A stretch of DNA of 64,000 bases from Clostridium minihomine. Lineage in GTDB: Bacteria > Bacillota > Clostridia > Oscillospirales > Acutalibacteraceae. The stretch lies in the NCBI RefSeq assembly GCF_900240385.1, contig NZ_OEQH01000001.1, forward strand, positions 558,001-622,000, in the 5' to 3' direction. Within the stretch, counting starts at the first letter, position 1. Every line of letters begins with the position of its first letter. A model generated the notes under the pieces. That model searched no databases. It saw only the letters and a program-made list of their open reading frames with translations, and had not been told where the DNA came from. Made by a program: the position numbers and the translations under genes. Positions 26,206 to 33,446 of the stretch are shown here, piece after piece.

Positions 26206-26412
26206 ATGAGTATATTCTCGGAAAGATTAAAAAATCAAAGAAAAGAAAAAGGATTCACTCAAATAACTATTTCTGAAAAACTTGGGATTGGTCGTTCAAC
26301 ATATGCACATTACGAACGAGGGAGCAGAGAACCAGACCTAGAAATGCTAAAAAAAATTGCAACGATACTAGAAACCACGTCTGATTATTTGATTGGAAAA
26401 ACAAACAGATAA
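26206..26412 (+). CDS. XRE-family HTH repressor (68 aa)
   Basis: The whole protein is one Cro/C1-type helix-turn-helix (ERLKNQRKEKGFTQITISEK, then YAHYERGSREPDLEMLKKIA) ending DYLIGKTNR. Minimal single-domain regulators of this size are common in mobile elements. Paired TGTTGC/GCAACA operators lie just upstream, and a 62-bp inverted-repeat element lies 42 bp downstream, as for the prophage repressor at 33231. It lies outside the prophage boundary, so it probably belongs to another element or a remnant. Confidence 0.85.
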   Translation: MSIFSERLKNQRKEKGFTQITISEKLGIGRSTYAHYERGSREPDLEMLKKIATILETTSDYLIGKTNR

Positions 26413-26454
26413 ACACTATCTTTACGTATAGCTTTTATTCATTGAAATCTAAGG

Positions 26455-26516
26455 GTATAAATTGATACTTGTGCGTGTATTCAAATACCGTGTCCGAAAA
26501 ATTGGTACATGGTATT
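26455..26516. repeat. 62-bp inverted-repeat element, copy A (outside the prophage)
   Basis: It matches 33517-33578 at 56 of 62 positions without gaps. Its core AATACCGTGT and ACATGGTATT form a 10-bp stem (one G-U) around a 13-base loop, preceded by GTATAAATTGATAC. Confidence 0.8.
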
Positions 26517-26534
26517 ACGTTATAGTAGATTACA

Positions 26535-27284
26535 TTACTTTGTTATATTTATAGGTGTTTTTTTCAATGCTATTTTTATAATTTCCCCATTCCACCTGCA
26601 CTCAGCGTTGAAAACTTCACCGTTGATGTTTCGGATGCATACAAAATAGTTCATTGTCTTTTTTAATCGAACCTCTGTAATTTGTAGTTCAGAATAATTA
26701 CAGTTAAGCATCATTGCAGCATTTTTATAGAATTTTTTTGCATTAAGAATTATTTGCTGTGTTTGATAGCTTTTTGCTTTCTTAAAAAATTGATGTATTA
26801 CATAGTCAAGCGCTTTCTCTATAAAATACCCAACAACAATCAGAAACAATGGATTATTTGTAAGATTGATAATATTTTCGCCAAAACCACTTGCGCCTTG
26901 TTCAAAACGAGACTTTTGGTAAATACTTATTCGTGACCGCGGAAGAGGGGTGTCTCCATTACTCTCTTGAAGAATTTTATATAAAAACTTGCCTGAATTC
27001 ACAATTCGAGTGTCAGAAGAGCTTGGTATTGATTTTATGAAATCAACCACCTCTTTATTATATCCACGCAAACTATAAAAGTCGATAAAGGTGAGGTGTT
27101 CTCCCTCTAGCAGTTTAAGATAAAAACCTTCACCTATATCCAATAATTCTTCCATTTGAGTTAATGACCAATCGGTTACAAGCACACGACGAAAGATTAA
27201 CTGTATACTTGGCGGCTCGTCTATAGATATATATGAATTATCTTCATAAAATGAAATAACTACTTTTTTATTCAATAATTTCAC
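26535..27284 (-). CDS. hypothetical protein with one hydrophobic segment (249 aa)
   Basis: The sequence MKLLNKKVVISFYEDNSYIS... has no motif I can name. Around residues 140-165 there is a hydrophobic stretch (NPLFLIVVGYFIEKALDYVI) followed by a basic helix, which could be a membrane or amphipathic segment. The gene sits between the XRE gene at 26206 and the left attachment site, on AT-rich DNA, and ends close to copy A of the inverted-repeat element. It is probably cargo of a mobile element. Confidence 0.6.
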   Translation of the reverse strand: MKLLNKKVVISFYEDNSYISIDEPPSIQLIFRRVLVTDWSLTQMEELLDIGEGFYLKLLEGEHLTFIDFYSLRGYNKEVVDFIKSIPSSSDTRIVNSGKFLYKILQESNGDTPLPRSRISIYQKSRFEQGASGFGENIINLTNNPLFLIVVGYFIEKALDYVIHQFFKKAKSYQTQQIILNAKKFYKNAAMMLNCNYSELQITEVRLKKTMNYFVCIRNINGEVFNAECRWNGEIIKIALKKTPINITK

Positions 27285-27353
27285 TCCTTTTTCAAATTAT
27301 AGCAAACCACAGGGATTTGTTCTACATTTATTTCTGGTTAGAATTACTTAAAA

Positions 27354-27392
27354 CAGAAAAAGACCTCTGATAAAATCAGAGGTCTTTTTCTG
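27354..27392. terminator. perfect 17-bp hairpin, ancestral terminator of the tRNA-Val gene
   Basis: CAGAAAAAGACCTCTGA pairs with TCAGAGGTCTTTTTCTG around a 5-base loop. It lies directly left of attL. Before integration it would have stood immediately 3' of tRNA-Val on the minus strand. Confidence 0.85.
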
Positions 27393-27393
27393 T

Positions 27394-27439
27394 TGGTGGA
27401 CGATATAGGACTTGAACCTATGACCCTTCGCACGTCAAG
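27394..27439. repeat. attL: 46-bp direct repeat of the tRNA-Val 3' portion
   Basis: It is identical over 46 bp to 35388-35433, from the CCA end through the T arm to the anticodon loop of tRNA-Val. The integrase gene ends nine bases to its right. It is only a partial tRNA and cannot function as one. Confidence 0.93.
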
Positions 27440-27447
27440 TGCGTATA

Positions 27448-28416
27448 TCAGGGGCGCACCTGCCCGGAAGAGGTGAACAGGGAAGAGGAAAGATAGCTGT
27501 CCAGCTTGTCAACGCTCTTTGCTTTTAGCATATCATCCAGATGCGTATAAATGGACATAGTAGTCTTGATGTTGGCATGCCCAAGAAGTTTTGAAGCGGT
27601 TAGCACATCAACTCCCGAAATGTATAAAAGTGTCGCGTAGGTGTGCCGGAGATAGTGTGCAGTAATCTCTTGTATGTTTGTTTTTTCCGCGCCCGGAACT
27701 TTACACAGGGCGGTAATATAGCTGTCCCACATGCGCCGCCAACTCATAAGCGTGTGCATCTGTCCATCTACCCGAGGGCATACATATTTTGACATAGAAA
27801 CCGCCTTTGCTTTTTGTAATTCTAAAGCAAGGTCAAGGGGAATATCAACGACCCGCCCCCATGAAGTTTTTGTTCCTTCTTTTACAAAAAGACGATTGCT
27901 GCCTTTTGATTCTGCGCTCTTGGTAATGCTGATTTTTAGCGCATCAAGGTCAATATCATCCCAAGTCAGGGGGATAAGTTCACCTCGTCGAAGTCCGGCC
28001 AGCATCATAACCAAGACCCCCATACGCGCACGGTGGGGAGTGGCAATAATCAACTTTTGTTCTACTATCGTCAAAGCCCTGCGATAATGACGGGGAGCAT
28101 AGCGGGATATTTCACGCCCCCGGGCAGGATTTCGGACTATTAGTTCAATATCTATGCCATACTCAAAAACACGGCTTGCCGTGCTTCTCACGTTTACCAA
28201 TGTTTGACGTGATGCAGGGCGGTGGGTGTTCGGGTTTTCATCTGTCAAAGCATCCAGCAAAGCATCAATATCCATTGGTTTTATCTCTGCTACATCCATA
28301 TTACTGATATACCGATTTAGATGGTTTATATAACAGCGCAGATTCTTATACTGCGTCCAGCTTACTTTATTCTTTCGTGTTTTGAGCCAAAGAGCCGCCA
28401 AAGATTCAAATGTCAA
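27448..28416 (-). CDS. tyrosine recombinase (phage integrase)
   Basis: The 322-residue protein has an N-terminal SAM-like core-binding domain (about 1-100) and a C-terminal catalytic domain. The expected catalytic residues are visible: R143 in AGLRRGE, H254/R257 in AHYLRHT, H280 in LLGHANIKTT and the nucleophile Y290 in SIYTHL. It lacks an arm-binding AP2-like domain at the N-terminus. It would catalyse recombination between attP on the phage circle and the tRNA-Val 3' end; attL begins nine bases past its stop. No excisionase gene is apparent. Confidence 0.93.
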   Translation of the reverse strand: MTFESLAALWLKTRKNKVSWTQYKNLRCYINHLNRYISNMDVAEIKPMDIDALLDALTDENPNTHRPASRQTLVNVRSTASRVFEYGIDIELIVRNPARGREISRYAPRHYRRALTIVEQKLIIATPHRARMGVLVMMLAGLRRGELIPLTWDDIDLDALKISITKSAESKGSNRLFVKEGTKTSWGRVVDIPLDLALELQKAKAVSMSKYVCPRVDGQMHTLMSWRRMWDSYITALCKVPGAEKTNIQEITAHYLRHTYATLLYISGVDVLTASKLLGHANIKTTMSIYTHLDDMLKAKSVDKLDSYLSSSLFTSSGQVRP

Positions 28417-28420
28417 TCAT

Positions 28421-28663
28421 TTATCCCACCTTTCTAATTCCCATGATGATATAGCCCGGTCTGACATAACAAGATTCGCGCAGAATATATGTTATTGCTA
28501 CACGCACTTCATGGCCTGTATAGCCATTTGACCATTCTTTTAAAATTAAGAAATCGCCAGCTGAAAAACCTCTGTCATCCTTGCGTACTTCAAACGGTTT
28601 TAACCCCATATCAACAGAACCGAAATATTCCGGCCTTATTTTTAATTCATGCACGCGTGCCAT
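28421..28663 (-). CDS. DUF3850 / ASCH-like small protein
   Basis: MARVHELKIRPEYFGSV..., KPFEVRKDDRGFSAGDFLIL and a YTGHEVRVAITYIL stretch give the PUA/ASCH-like beta barrel of DUF3850, a family frequent in phages and thought to bind RNA or nucleotides. ATG 28663 follows TTGGAGAG and lies inside the 3' end of the replication gene (17-bp overlap), so the two are co-translated. The role in the phage is unknown. Confidence 0.75.
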   Translation of the reverse strand: MARVHELKIRPEYFGSVDMGLKPFEVRKDDRGFSAGDFLILKEWSNGYTGHEVRVAITYILRESCYVRPGYIIMGIRKVG

Positions 28664-29462
28664 TTTCAATCTCTCCAATCTCTTGTAATATTCTTAACGA
28701 ATTAAGTGCTGCCTGTTCATCTACATCAATGTACTTGTATTTGACGTTCCATTCCGAGGGCTTAAAAATCTTATCCACCTTTACTGCATTGAAATCTGAG
28801 TCAAAAAGCTGCACTTGCGGTTTACGGATAAGCCCTTTCCCGCCAGCGTAATAAAAGGAACCGAAAATCTTTTTGAAATCCTTTGTAATATATTTTGTAA
28901 TGTACTTTGCGACCGCGACCTTGGAGCCATCTAATTCAATAGCTGTACTCCACCCATATTTCCATTGGGGCATATTGTAGATGGTTTTGCCTGATTGTGT
29001 ACACTTCCCGGAATCTTTCATGAGGAAGTCACCAGTAAGTAGGCCGTGCATGTGGATTCCTTTACCATCTGCATGATATTCCGGGATAATAATATACCGG
29101 GCTGAATTCCGCTTTACTTTATTATTCAGAAAAGTGCGTAGCTTTTTGCTGACCTCATCCGGGTTATATCGGTCTATTTCTTCTTTGTTCAGTGTCCATG
29201 TGATGAACCATGTAAAATCATTGCAAAAAGCGATGTCAAAGCAAGCTTCTTTTGCTCTTTTTAAACTGTCCCCCCGGACTTCATTTGACATATCTTTAGG
29301 CTTTGGAACGGGAACCTTTTCCTTTCCGTACTTGTCTACCTGTTCCCAGCATTCACTTTTAAAAATCGGTTTCGAGCAGACCATAATCTTTTGCTGCCCA
29401 TCTGGGTAAATCTTTGCTTTCGTGTTGTGGTAGACAAGATTTTCCGACTGTCGGAATCCCAT
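28647..29462 (-). CDS. rolling-circle replication initiator (HUH endonuclease)
   Basis: The 271-residue protein has the metal-binding HUH motif GIHMHGLL (H137, H139) and two tyrosines spaced by three residues in VAKYITKYITKD (Y187, Y191). This is the arrangement of the replication proteins of filamentous and micro-phages (pII, phiX174 A-like). It would nick the plus-strand origin and stay bound covalently. An acidic YIIIPEYHADGKG segment precedes the HUH motif as in that family. Directly upstream of its start lies a 120-bp region of strong hairpins, the best candidate origin. Confidence 0.88.
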   Translation of the reverse strand: MGFRQSENLVYHNTKAKIYPDGQQKIMVCSKPIFKSECWEQVDKYGKEKVPVPKPKDMSNEVRGDSLKRAKEACFDIAFCNDFTWFITWTLNKEEIDRYNPDEVSKKLRTFLNNKVKRNSARYIIIPEYHADGKGIHMHGLLTGDFLMKDSGKCTQSGKTIYNMPQWKYGWSTAIELDGSKVAVAKYITKYITKDFKKIFGSFYYAGGKGLIRKPQVQLFDSDFNAVKVDKIFKPSEWNVKYKYIDVDEQAALNSLRILQEIGEIENGTRA

Positions 29463-29583
29463 CTAATCACATCCAAAATTTATTAAGTGACTATTATTTG
29501 TGGCTATAATCAAGTATAGCCACCCGAACCAGACTACCGGGTGGGGGCTTCGGGGCCGCATGAAGCGGCTCCCCGGAAGCCCC
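29463..29583. other. hairpin-rich intergenic region, candidate replication origin
   Basis: Three stems occur in 85 bp: TGGCTATA/TATAGCCA (29501-29522), CCACCCG/CGGGTGG (29520-29544, overlapping the first) and a long GC-rich one pairing GGGGCTTC with GAAGCCCC (29544-29583), plus inner GGGG/CCCC and CCGC/GCGG. The GC-rich stems contrast with the AT-rich surroundings and lack a T-tract, so a plain terminator does not explain them. The position between the Zot-like gene and rep suits a nick site or packaging signal. Confidence 0.5.
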
Positions 29584-30476
29584 TATTTTCCTTTTCGCAT
29601 TCGAACTAGCTTTCGGCTGGGCTGAGTAACGGCTTCCACATTTGCGGATTGGTTGCATTGCAATGCTAAAATTTCAGCAGAGGACAGCATGTCACCATCC
29701 TTAACGGATTTTTGCAGATTTCCTACACAGGCCAACGTATCATAGGCATTGTAATCTGCATCCGTGACAAACCAAGCCCGGCGAATAAGCGGTCTAATAA
29801 GTTGCACATTTGCCGCATTTTCCATTTCCCATGCATCATAGACATTTTGCCGCTGAAAGCGCCACAGCTTATCACAATCAATCACAGCAGAGGTTACTTG
29901 CCGCAGAAGCGCATCTACATGGGAAAACCTCTGTGCGGTGTAAAACAGGCTGATATGATAATGTCGGCAGGTAAGCAAGGTATTAAGAAACAATGGATCT
30001 ATATTTGTTTTAAAGTTTCTGCTGTTCATCTGTACGCTGAATTCATCCCCCAAGACAAGAGTAACAGTCAGGGTATCGTTCAAATCGTCCTGAACCGCGC
30101 TATGTTCCGCATGGTAGATAATTTGCGATAAAGATACAAACTGCTCATATGGAATACTAAGGCTGACATTAGAGAGAACCCGCACTTTTTGAGTGACCCA
30201 TTTTTTACGGCGGGAGCACCAGACTTTTTTATCATTGTAACGTTTGTAGTCAGACACCGCCCGGTGAACAACTGACAGTGTCTTTCCTTTGCCGAAAAGC
30301 CCCACATAGGCCAAAAGTTCCCCTGTGCGGCAGAGGTTATACCTCTTTTCTTGATACCACGCAACGGAATCCTTGAAGCCATAGGAAATGGCCTTGACCG
30401 GATGTAGCACAGCGCAACGAAACACCGGGGAAAGAAGAACCGCAAAGCAGAAAGCCAGAAGAATAAGTAAGAGCAT
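29583..30476 (-). CDS. Zot-like / pI-type filamentous phage morphogenesis ATPase
   Basis: The 297-residue protein begins with a membrane segment (LLLILLAFCFAVLLSPVF). It then carries a Walker A motif VGLFGKGKT (residues 58-66) and a Walker B motif VTLVLGDE (138-145), with LLTCRHYHISLFYTAQR beyond it. This is the Zonula-occludens-toxin-like ATPase that drives extrusion of filamentous phage through the membrane. The membrane segment is N-terminal rather than central or C-terminal as in Ff pI, which may be a feature of Gram-positive inoviruses. It is a hallmark gene for the element. Confidence 0.87.
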   Translation of the reverse strand: MLLLILLAFCFAVLLSPVFRCAVLHPVKAISYGFKDSVAWYQEKRYNLCRTGELLAYVGLFGKGKTLSVVHRAVSDYKRYNDKKVWCSRRKKWVTQKVRVLSNVSLSIPYEQFVSLSQIIYHAEHSAVQDDLNDTLTVTLVLGDEFSVQMNSRNFKTNIDPLFLNTLLTCRHYHISLFYTAQRFSHVDALLRQVTSAVIDCDKLWRFQRQNVYDAWEMENAANVQLIRPLIRRAWFVTDADYNAYDTLACVGNLQKSVKDGDMLSSAEILALQCNQSANVEAVTQPSRKLVRMRKGK

Positions 30477-30478
30477 CC

Positions 30479-30661
30479 CTAAACCCTCCGAATAAATGTA
30501 AAGAAGCCGTCCAGAATGGCGGCAAAAACGCGAAATACCGCAAGAACAAGAATCAGGCCGATGAAAACAGAAATTAAATACGGAATTAATTCAGCCAAAT
30601 TAGAAGGGGGAACAACATCTACCCCAACAATACCTAAGAATTCACTTACTACCTGTATCAT
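30479..30661 (-). CDS. small membrane protein (60 aa), probable minor coat or assembly protein
   Basis: ATG 30661 follows AAAGGAGTTT. The product MIQVVSEFLGIVGVDVV... has a hydrophilic N-terminal half, one membrane helix (ISVFIGLILVLAVFRVFAAI) and a basic end (FIRRV). The position between the pIII-like gene and the Zot-like gene is where filamentous phages keep pVI- or pIX-like proteins. Homology is not recognisable at this size. Confidence 0.7.
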   Translation of the reverse strand: MIQVVSEFLGIVGVDVVPPSNLAELIPYLISVFIGLILVLAVFRVFAAILDGFFTFIRRV

Positions 30662-30837
30662 CAACGGAAACTCCTTTCAAAGAACCAAAAAATAAAGCCA
30701 GCCAGCAACAGCAGAATTAAAAGCAATAATAAACCATCTGTCACGCTATATTCCCTAAAAGGCACTAATAAAAAATCCTGTGCAAAATCCATAGAGCCAG
30801 AGGATAAAAAATCAAAAATCATACTTGAATCTTCCAT
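30661..30837 (-). CDS. small membrane protein (58 aa)
   Basis: The frame MEDSSMIFDFLSSGSMDFAQ... ends with a long hydrophobic helix (VTDGLLLLLILLLLAGFIF) and the basic tail ERSFR. Its TGA overlaps the start of the next gene (TGATG), so translation is coupled. AAAGGGTGATAAC gives the ribosome site. A probable phage minor virion or assembly protein by context. Confidence 0.7.
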   Translation of the reverse strand: MEDSSMIFDFLSSGSMDFAQDFLLVPFREYSVTDGLLLLLILLLLAGFIFWFFERSFR

Positions 30838-30841
30838 GTTA

Positions 30842-30997
30842 TCACCCTTTCAAAATTGAAAAGAAAACCCAAAGAACAATAAAAGCAACGACCGACCAAA
30901 TAAAAACCATCCACAAAGTTAAAGAAATTCCAAGTAGAACAAATTCAATATTAAGAATGTTATATACCGCTTGAAAAAGAGCAGATAATAATTCCAT
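30842..30997 (-). CDS. small membrane protein (51 aa)
   Basis: ATG 30997 follows AAGGGGTG. MELLSALFQAVYNIL... has one or two hydrophobic helices (VLLGISLTLWMVFIWSVVAF, then IVLWVFFSIL) and ends KG. It is the first of three consecutive tiny membrane genes between the pIII-like and Zot-like genes and is probably a tip or minor coat protein. Confidence 0.7.
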   Translation of the reverse strand: MELLSALFQAVYNILNIEFVLLGISLTLWMVFIWSVVAFIVLWVFFSILKG

Positions 30998-31008
30998 AAA
31001 AACACCCC

Positions 31009-32373
31009 TTACCGATTTAGAAAAAATCGCAGAATTCCAACAAAAACAACTGCCGCAAGACCGAAGAATAAAAGGCTTGTTATCTCAGTAGGCAGAAAAG
31101 GGAACACAGCGGTAAGGAAAGACGCAAATCCCATAAAGAGCGGTGGGAACTGTTCAAAAACAGATAGAATCCCGCTGACAATACCGCCTAAAGAATCGGT
31201 AATAATGGAAAGTAAAGAGGTTAATGCGCTTATAATTGCAGATAGGATTGACCCAAGGAAAGAAGCAATCCCTGTTATCAGCTTACCGAGTAAATCACCA
31301 ACAATACCCCAACTATTTCCGCTGTCCGAACCACCTCCGGGAGTTTCCGAACTGTCGCTACCTGAATCACTTGAAATGTAATAATAAACATTGGTGATAG
31401 AATCGCCCTCATAAATTACAATGGAATCATCCTGATAAGAAACCTGAATGTTATCACCGGAATTAAAAGTTAAATCATAAGTACGAGACGAATAATCGTA
31501 AGCATAAGAAGAAATATTTTTAGTTGTGTTTGTAACAGGATTCCAAAAAACATTTGCATCAAAATCTAATAATGGATTTGATATAACCGAAAGTTCCTCA
31601 TTTTCATCCTTTATAGCTAAATCCATTGGTATTGCATCAGGCCGAGAGCCTTCCGGAAAATTAAAAGAGATATAATCAGAAACGTTACGAGGTTTTAAAT
31701 ATAAATAAGCATGAGGGAGAACTCGAATAGAAACAGCAGACGGAGAATCATCCGATAAAAGAGTACCGGAAATAGAGGTATAAGCAATTAAAGCGGTTCC
31801 TTTATCAATTGGTGTTGCATAACTCAACTTTTGAGCAGGAACATTTCCTTGAATGCGTCCAGAATTAGAAGGAGGATAATAATCCCAATATTTTTTTACA
31901 TCAAAAGAAAAAAGAAAGCCTGTAAAAGTAGAATAAACATCCGCATTAAAAGGAACAACATAGCCATTAGGAGAAAAATAAATTCTATCCATACGCAAGC
32001 TTTTTTTCGGGCCGGAATGATTGAAAGAAAGACCATAACCATCATCAAATACAGATAAATTAGAAATAACATCATAATTGCTTGGATTATTAATCAAATA
32101 TTCCCCAGTAAATTTCAGCGGTAGAACTAAAGAACCATTCGAAGAATAAATTGAATAAGAATCAGAATCCAACAAAGACTGAACAAAATCACTATAAGCA
32201 GTCTCTGTGTTATGTTCCTTCCACCAAGAGGTAGAACTAGTTCCCCCAGCAACATCAGGAAACCTCCCCGCCCCGCTACCCCGAGTGCCGCCACCGCCGC
32301 CCGAGGAAGCAAAAACGGCTAAACCAGATAAGCTGATACAAAGGGCAAGCGTAAGCGCAAAAAATCTTTTCAT
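31009..32373 (-). CDS. secreted pIII-like adsorption / minor coat protein
   Basis: ATG 32373 opens a clear signal peptide (MKRFFALTLALCISLSGLAV, cleavage near AFA-SS), then a Gly/Ser-rich linker (SSGGGGGTRGSG) and about 300 residues of beta-rich, extracellular-looking sequence. A second Gly/Ser linker follows (GSDSSETPGGGSDSGNSW), then a hydrophobic Gly/Ser/Ile region and a C-terminal membrane anchor (FFGLAAVVFVGILRFFLNR). This architecture, export signal, variable domains joined by glycine linkers and a C-terminal anchor, is that of pIII. The receptor-binding part matches nothing I know. The longest frame starts at 32421. Confidence 0.8.
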   Translation of the reverse strand: MKRFFALTLALCISLSGLAVFASSGGGGGTRGSGAGRFPDVAGGTSSTSWWKEHNTETAYSDFVQSLLDSDSYSIYSSNGSLVLPLKFTGEYLINNPSNYDVISNLSVFDDGYGLSFNHSGPKKSLRMDRIYFSPNGYVVPFNADVYSTFTGFLFSFDVKKYWDYYPPSNSGRIQGNVPAQKLSYATPIDKGTALIAYTSISGTLLSDDSPSAVSIRVLPHAYLYLKPRNVSDYISFNFPEGSRPDAIPMDLAIKDENEELSVISNPLLDFDANVFWNPVTNTTKNISSYAYDYSSRTYDLTFNSGDNIQVSYQDDSIVIYEGDSITNVYYYISSDSGSDSSETPGGGSDSGNSWGIVGDLLGKLITGIASFLGSILSAIISALTSLLSIITDSLGGIVSGILSVFEQFPPLFMGFASFLTAVFPFLPTEITSLLFFGLAAVVFVGILRFFLNR

Positions 32374-32377
32374 AAAA

Positions 32378-32530
32378 TCACATCCTTGTTTTTCGGCAGA
32401 GCATGACAAACACACCTGCACCCATAGAAAAAATAATGAAATATAGAAAAAACGACAGAGCCGGGATGCCCTGTATACCGGACAGGGTATGATTAAACAG
32501 ACTCATGCAGGAAAAGAAAAATTCAAACAT
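32378..32530 (-). CDS. small membrane protein (50 aa)
   Basis: ATG 32530 follows GGGGGTGTATT. MFEFFFSCMSLFNHTLSGIQ is followed by a membrane helix (ALSFFLYFIIFSMGAGVFVM) and a basic tail CRKTRM. It sits between the coat terminator and the pIII-like gene, where small virion proteins are expected. Its stop lies four bases before the pIII-like ATG. Confidence 0.7.
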   Translation of the reverse strand: MFEFFFSCMSLFNHTLSGIQGIPALSFFLYFIIFSMGAGVFVMLCRKTRM

Positions 32531-32550
32531 AATACACCCCCATAAATAAA

Positions 32551-32581
32551 GAAAAGGGGCAGGGCATTCGCCCCGCCCCTT
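32551..32581 (-). terminator. terminator directly after the major coat gene
   Basis: On the minus strand AAGGGGCGGGGC pairs with GCCCTGCCCCTT (one mismatch) around GAAT and runs into TTTTCTTT. It lies 15 bp past the coat gene stop and would give the coat and ssDNA-binding genes a short, abundant transcript. Confidence 0.85.
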
Positions 32582-32596
32582 GCGTTGGGCAGTTTC

Positions 32597-32755
32597 TTAT
32601 CTGGCCGCACCTTTGGCACGTTTGAAAACACCAATACCAACACCAATCAATGATGCACTAACGAAACAAGCTAACAGCGGATTTGCAGTAATCAGTGTAA
32701 ATACACTGCCTACAATGGTAGTAACGTCCCCAATCCCAGTAATCAAAGCTTCCAT
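32597..32755 (-). CDS. major coat protein, pVIII-like (52 aa)
   Basis: ATG 32755 follows GGAAGGAGA. The product MEALITGIGDVTTIVG... has a short acidic N-terminus (E2, D10), a long hydrophobic core (LACFVSASLIGVGIGVF) and a strongly basic C-terminus (KRAKGAAR) that would line the DNA. Size and charge layout are those of filamentous phage major coat proteins. No cleavable leader is obvious, so insertion may be leaderless as in some filamentous phages. A strong terminator follows immediately. Confidence 0.82.
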   Translation of the reverse strand: MEALITGIGDVTTIVGSVFTLITANPLLACFVSASLIGVGIGVFKRAKGAAR

Positions 32756-32811
32756 TGTCAAATCTCCTTCCAAAAAATAAATTTAAAGGCAATTATGCCG
32801 GGGGAATAAAT

Positions 32812-33054
32812 TTACGCAAGGTCAAAAGCATGTACTTTGCCGTACTTGTTGTAATACAGTTCAATTTCCGAATCTATCGGAATCTGACTTGCCAATTCGG
32901 GTTTTACGCTAATTGCTTCGGCAATTTCTCCCTCTGCGCCTTTCATATCCTCACCAGCTGGATACACCACAAAGATTTTCCCGAAGGTAATCACCTCTCC
33001 GGTTTTCTTGTCAGTGAAGGAACTTATGCGCTTTCCAATTACTTTTACTGCCAT
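32812..33054 (-). CDS. putative phage ssDNA-binding protein (80 aa)
   Basis: MAVKVIGKRISSFTDKKTG..., with EVITFGKIFVVYPAGED and IDSEIELYYNKYGKVHAFDL, has the alternating beta-strand pattern of a small OB-like barrel and lies where filamentous phages encode gene V protein, just before the coat gene. It is the first gene of the minus-strand operon; AAAAGGGTG precedes the ATG. The function is inferred from size, fold pattern and position. Confidence 0.6.
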   Translation of the reverse strand: MAVKVIGKRISSFTDKKTGEVITFGKIFVVYPAGEDMKGAEGEIAEAISVKPELASQIPIDSEIELYYNKYGKVHAFDLA

Positions 33055-33127
33055 TTTTTCACACCCTTTTCCTTTAATAAATACCCTTCAAACAAATAAA
33101 GAACTTTCTCTCAGAAAGGAAAGTGTT

Positions 33128-33197
33128 ACACTCGTTTGAATGTATGATGTAATTTTACATTCAATTAAATGTAAAGTCAAGACATTTATTTAAATGT
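33128..33197. promoter_or_regulatory. three 16-bp operators between phage repressor and lytic operon
   Basis: Sites 33128-33143 (ACACTCGTTTGAATGT), 33157-33172 (ACATTCAATTAAATGT) and 33182-33197 (ACATTTATTTAAATGT) share ACAYTY-N4-RAATGT. Centre spacings are 29 and 25 bp. The middle site extends to TTTACATT...AATGTAAA. They fill the gap between the divergent repressor and ssDNA-binding genes and fit cooperative binding by the XRE protein. Confidence 0.75.
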
Positions 33198-33230
33198 GTA
33201 ATAAAATATTTTAAAAGGTGGTGACAGGCT

Positions 33231-33446
33231 CTGAAAGAACTAGACAGAATACGGAAGCTGAGAGAAGATACAGAAAAAGGGCAAAAAGAAATTGCCGAAT
33301 ACTTAGGGATAACGCAACAGCAATACAGTTTGTACGAAACAGGGAAAAGAACATTTTCAATAGACCAAATAATTCAATTAGCGAAATACTATGAAACAAC
33401 AACAGACTACATCCTGGGACTTTCAGATAAAAAAAAGTGCAAATAA
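33231..33446 (+). CDS. XRE-family phage repressor, apparently starting at CTG
   Basis: The 71-residue frame reads (M)KELDRIRKLREDTEKGQKE and continues through IAEYLGITQQQYSLYETG and TTTDYILGLSDKKKCK, a single Cro/C1 helix-turn-helix. An in-frame TGA lies at 33222 and no ATG, GTG or TTG follows it before the first helix. The only codon at the right place is CTG 33231, nine bases after AAAGGTGG. Either CTG is used as a weak start or an ATG has mutated. It is divergent from the phage operon, and three operators lie in between. Confidence 0.72.
   Translation: MKELDRIRKLREDTEKGQKEIAEYLGITQQQYSLYETGKRTFSIDQIIQLAKYYETTTDYILGLSDKKKCK

Noticed and set aside
27394-27439. Second tRNA-Val gene
   Set aside because: Only the 3' portion is present; the 5' acceptor strand, D arm and 5' anticodon stem are missing, as expected for attL.
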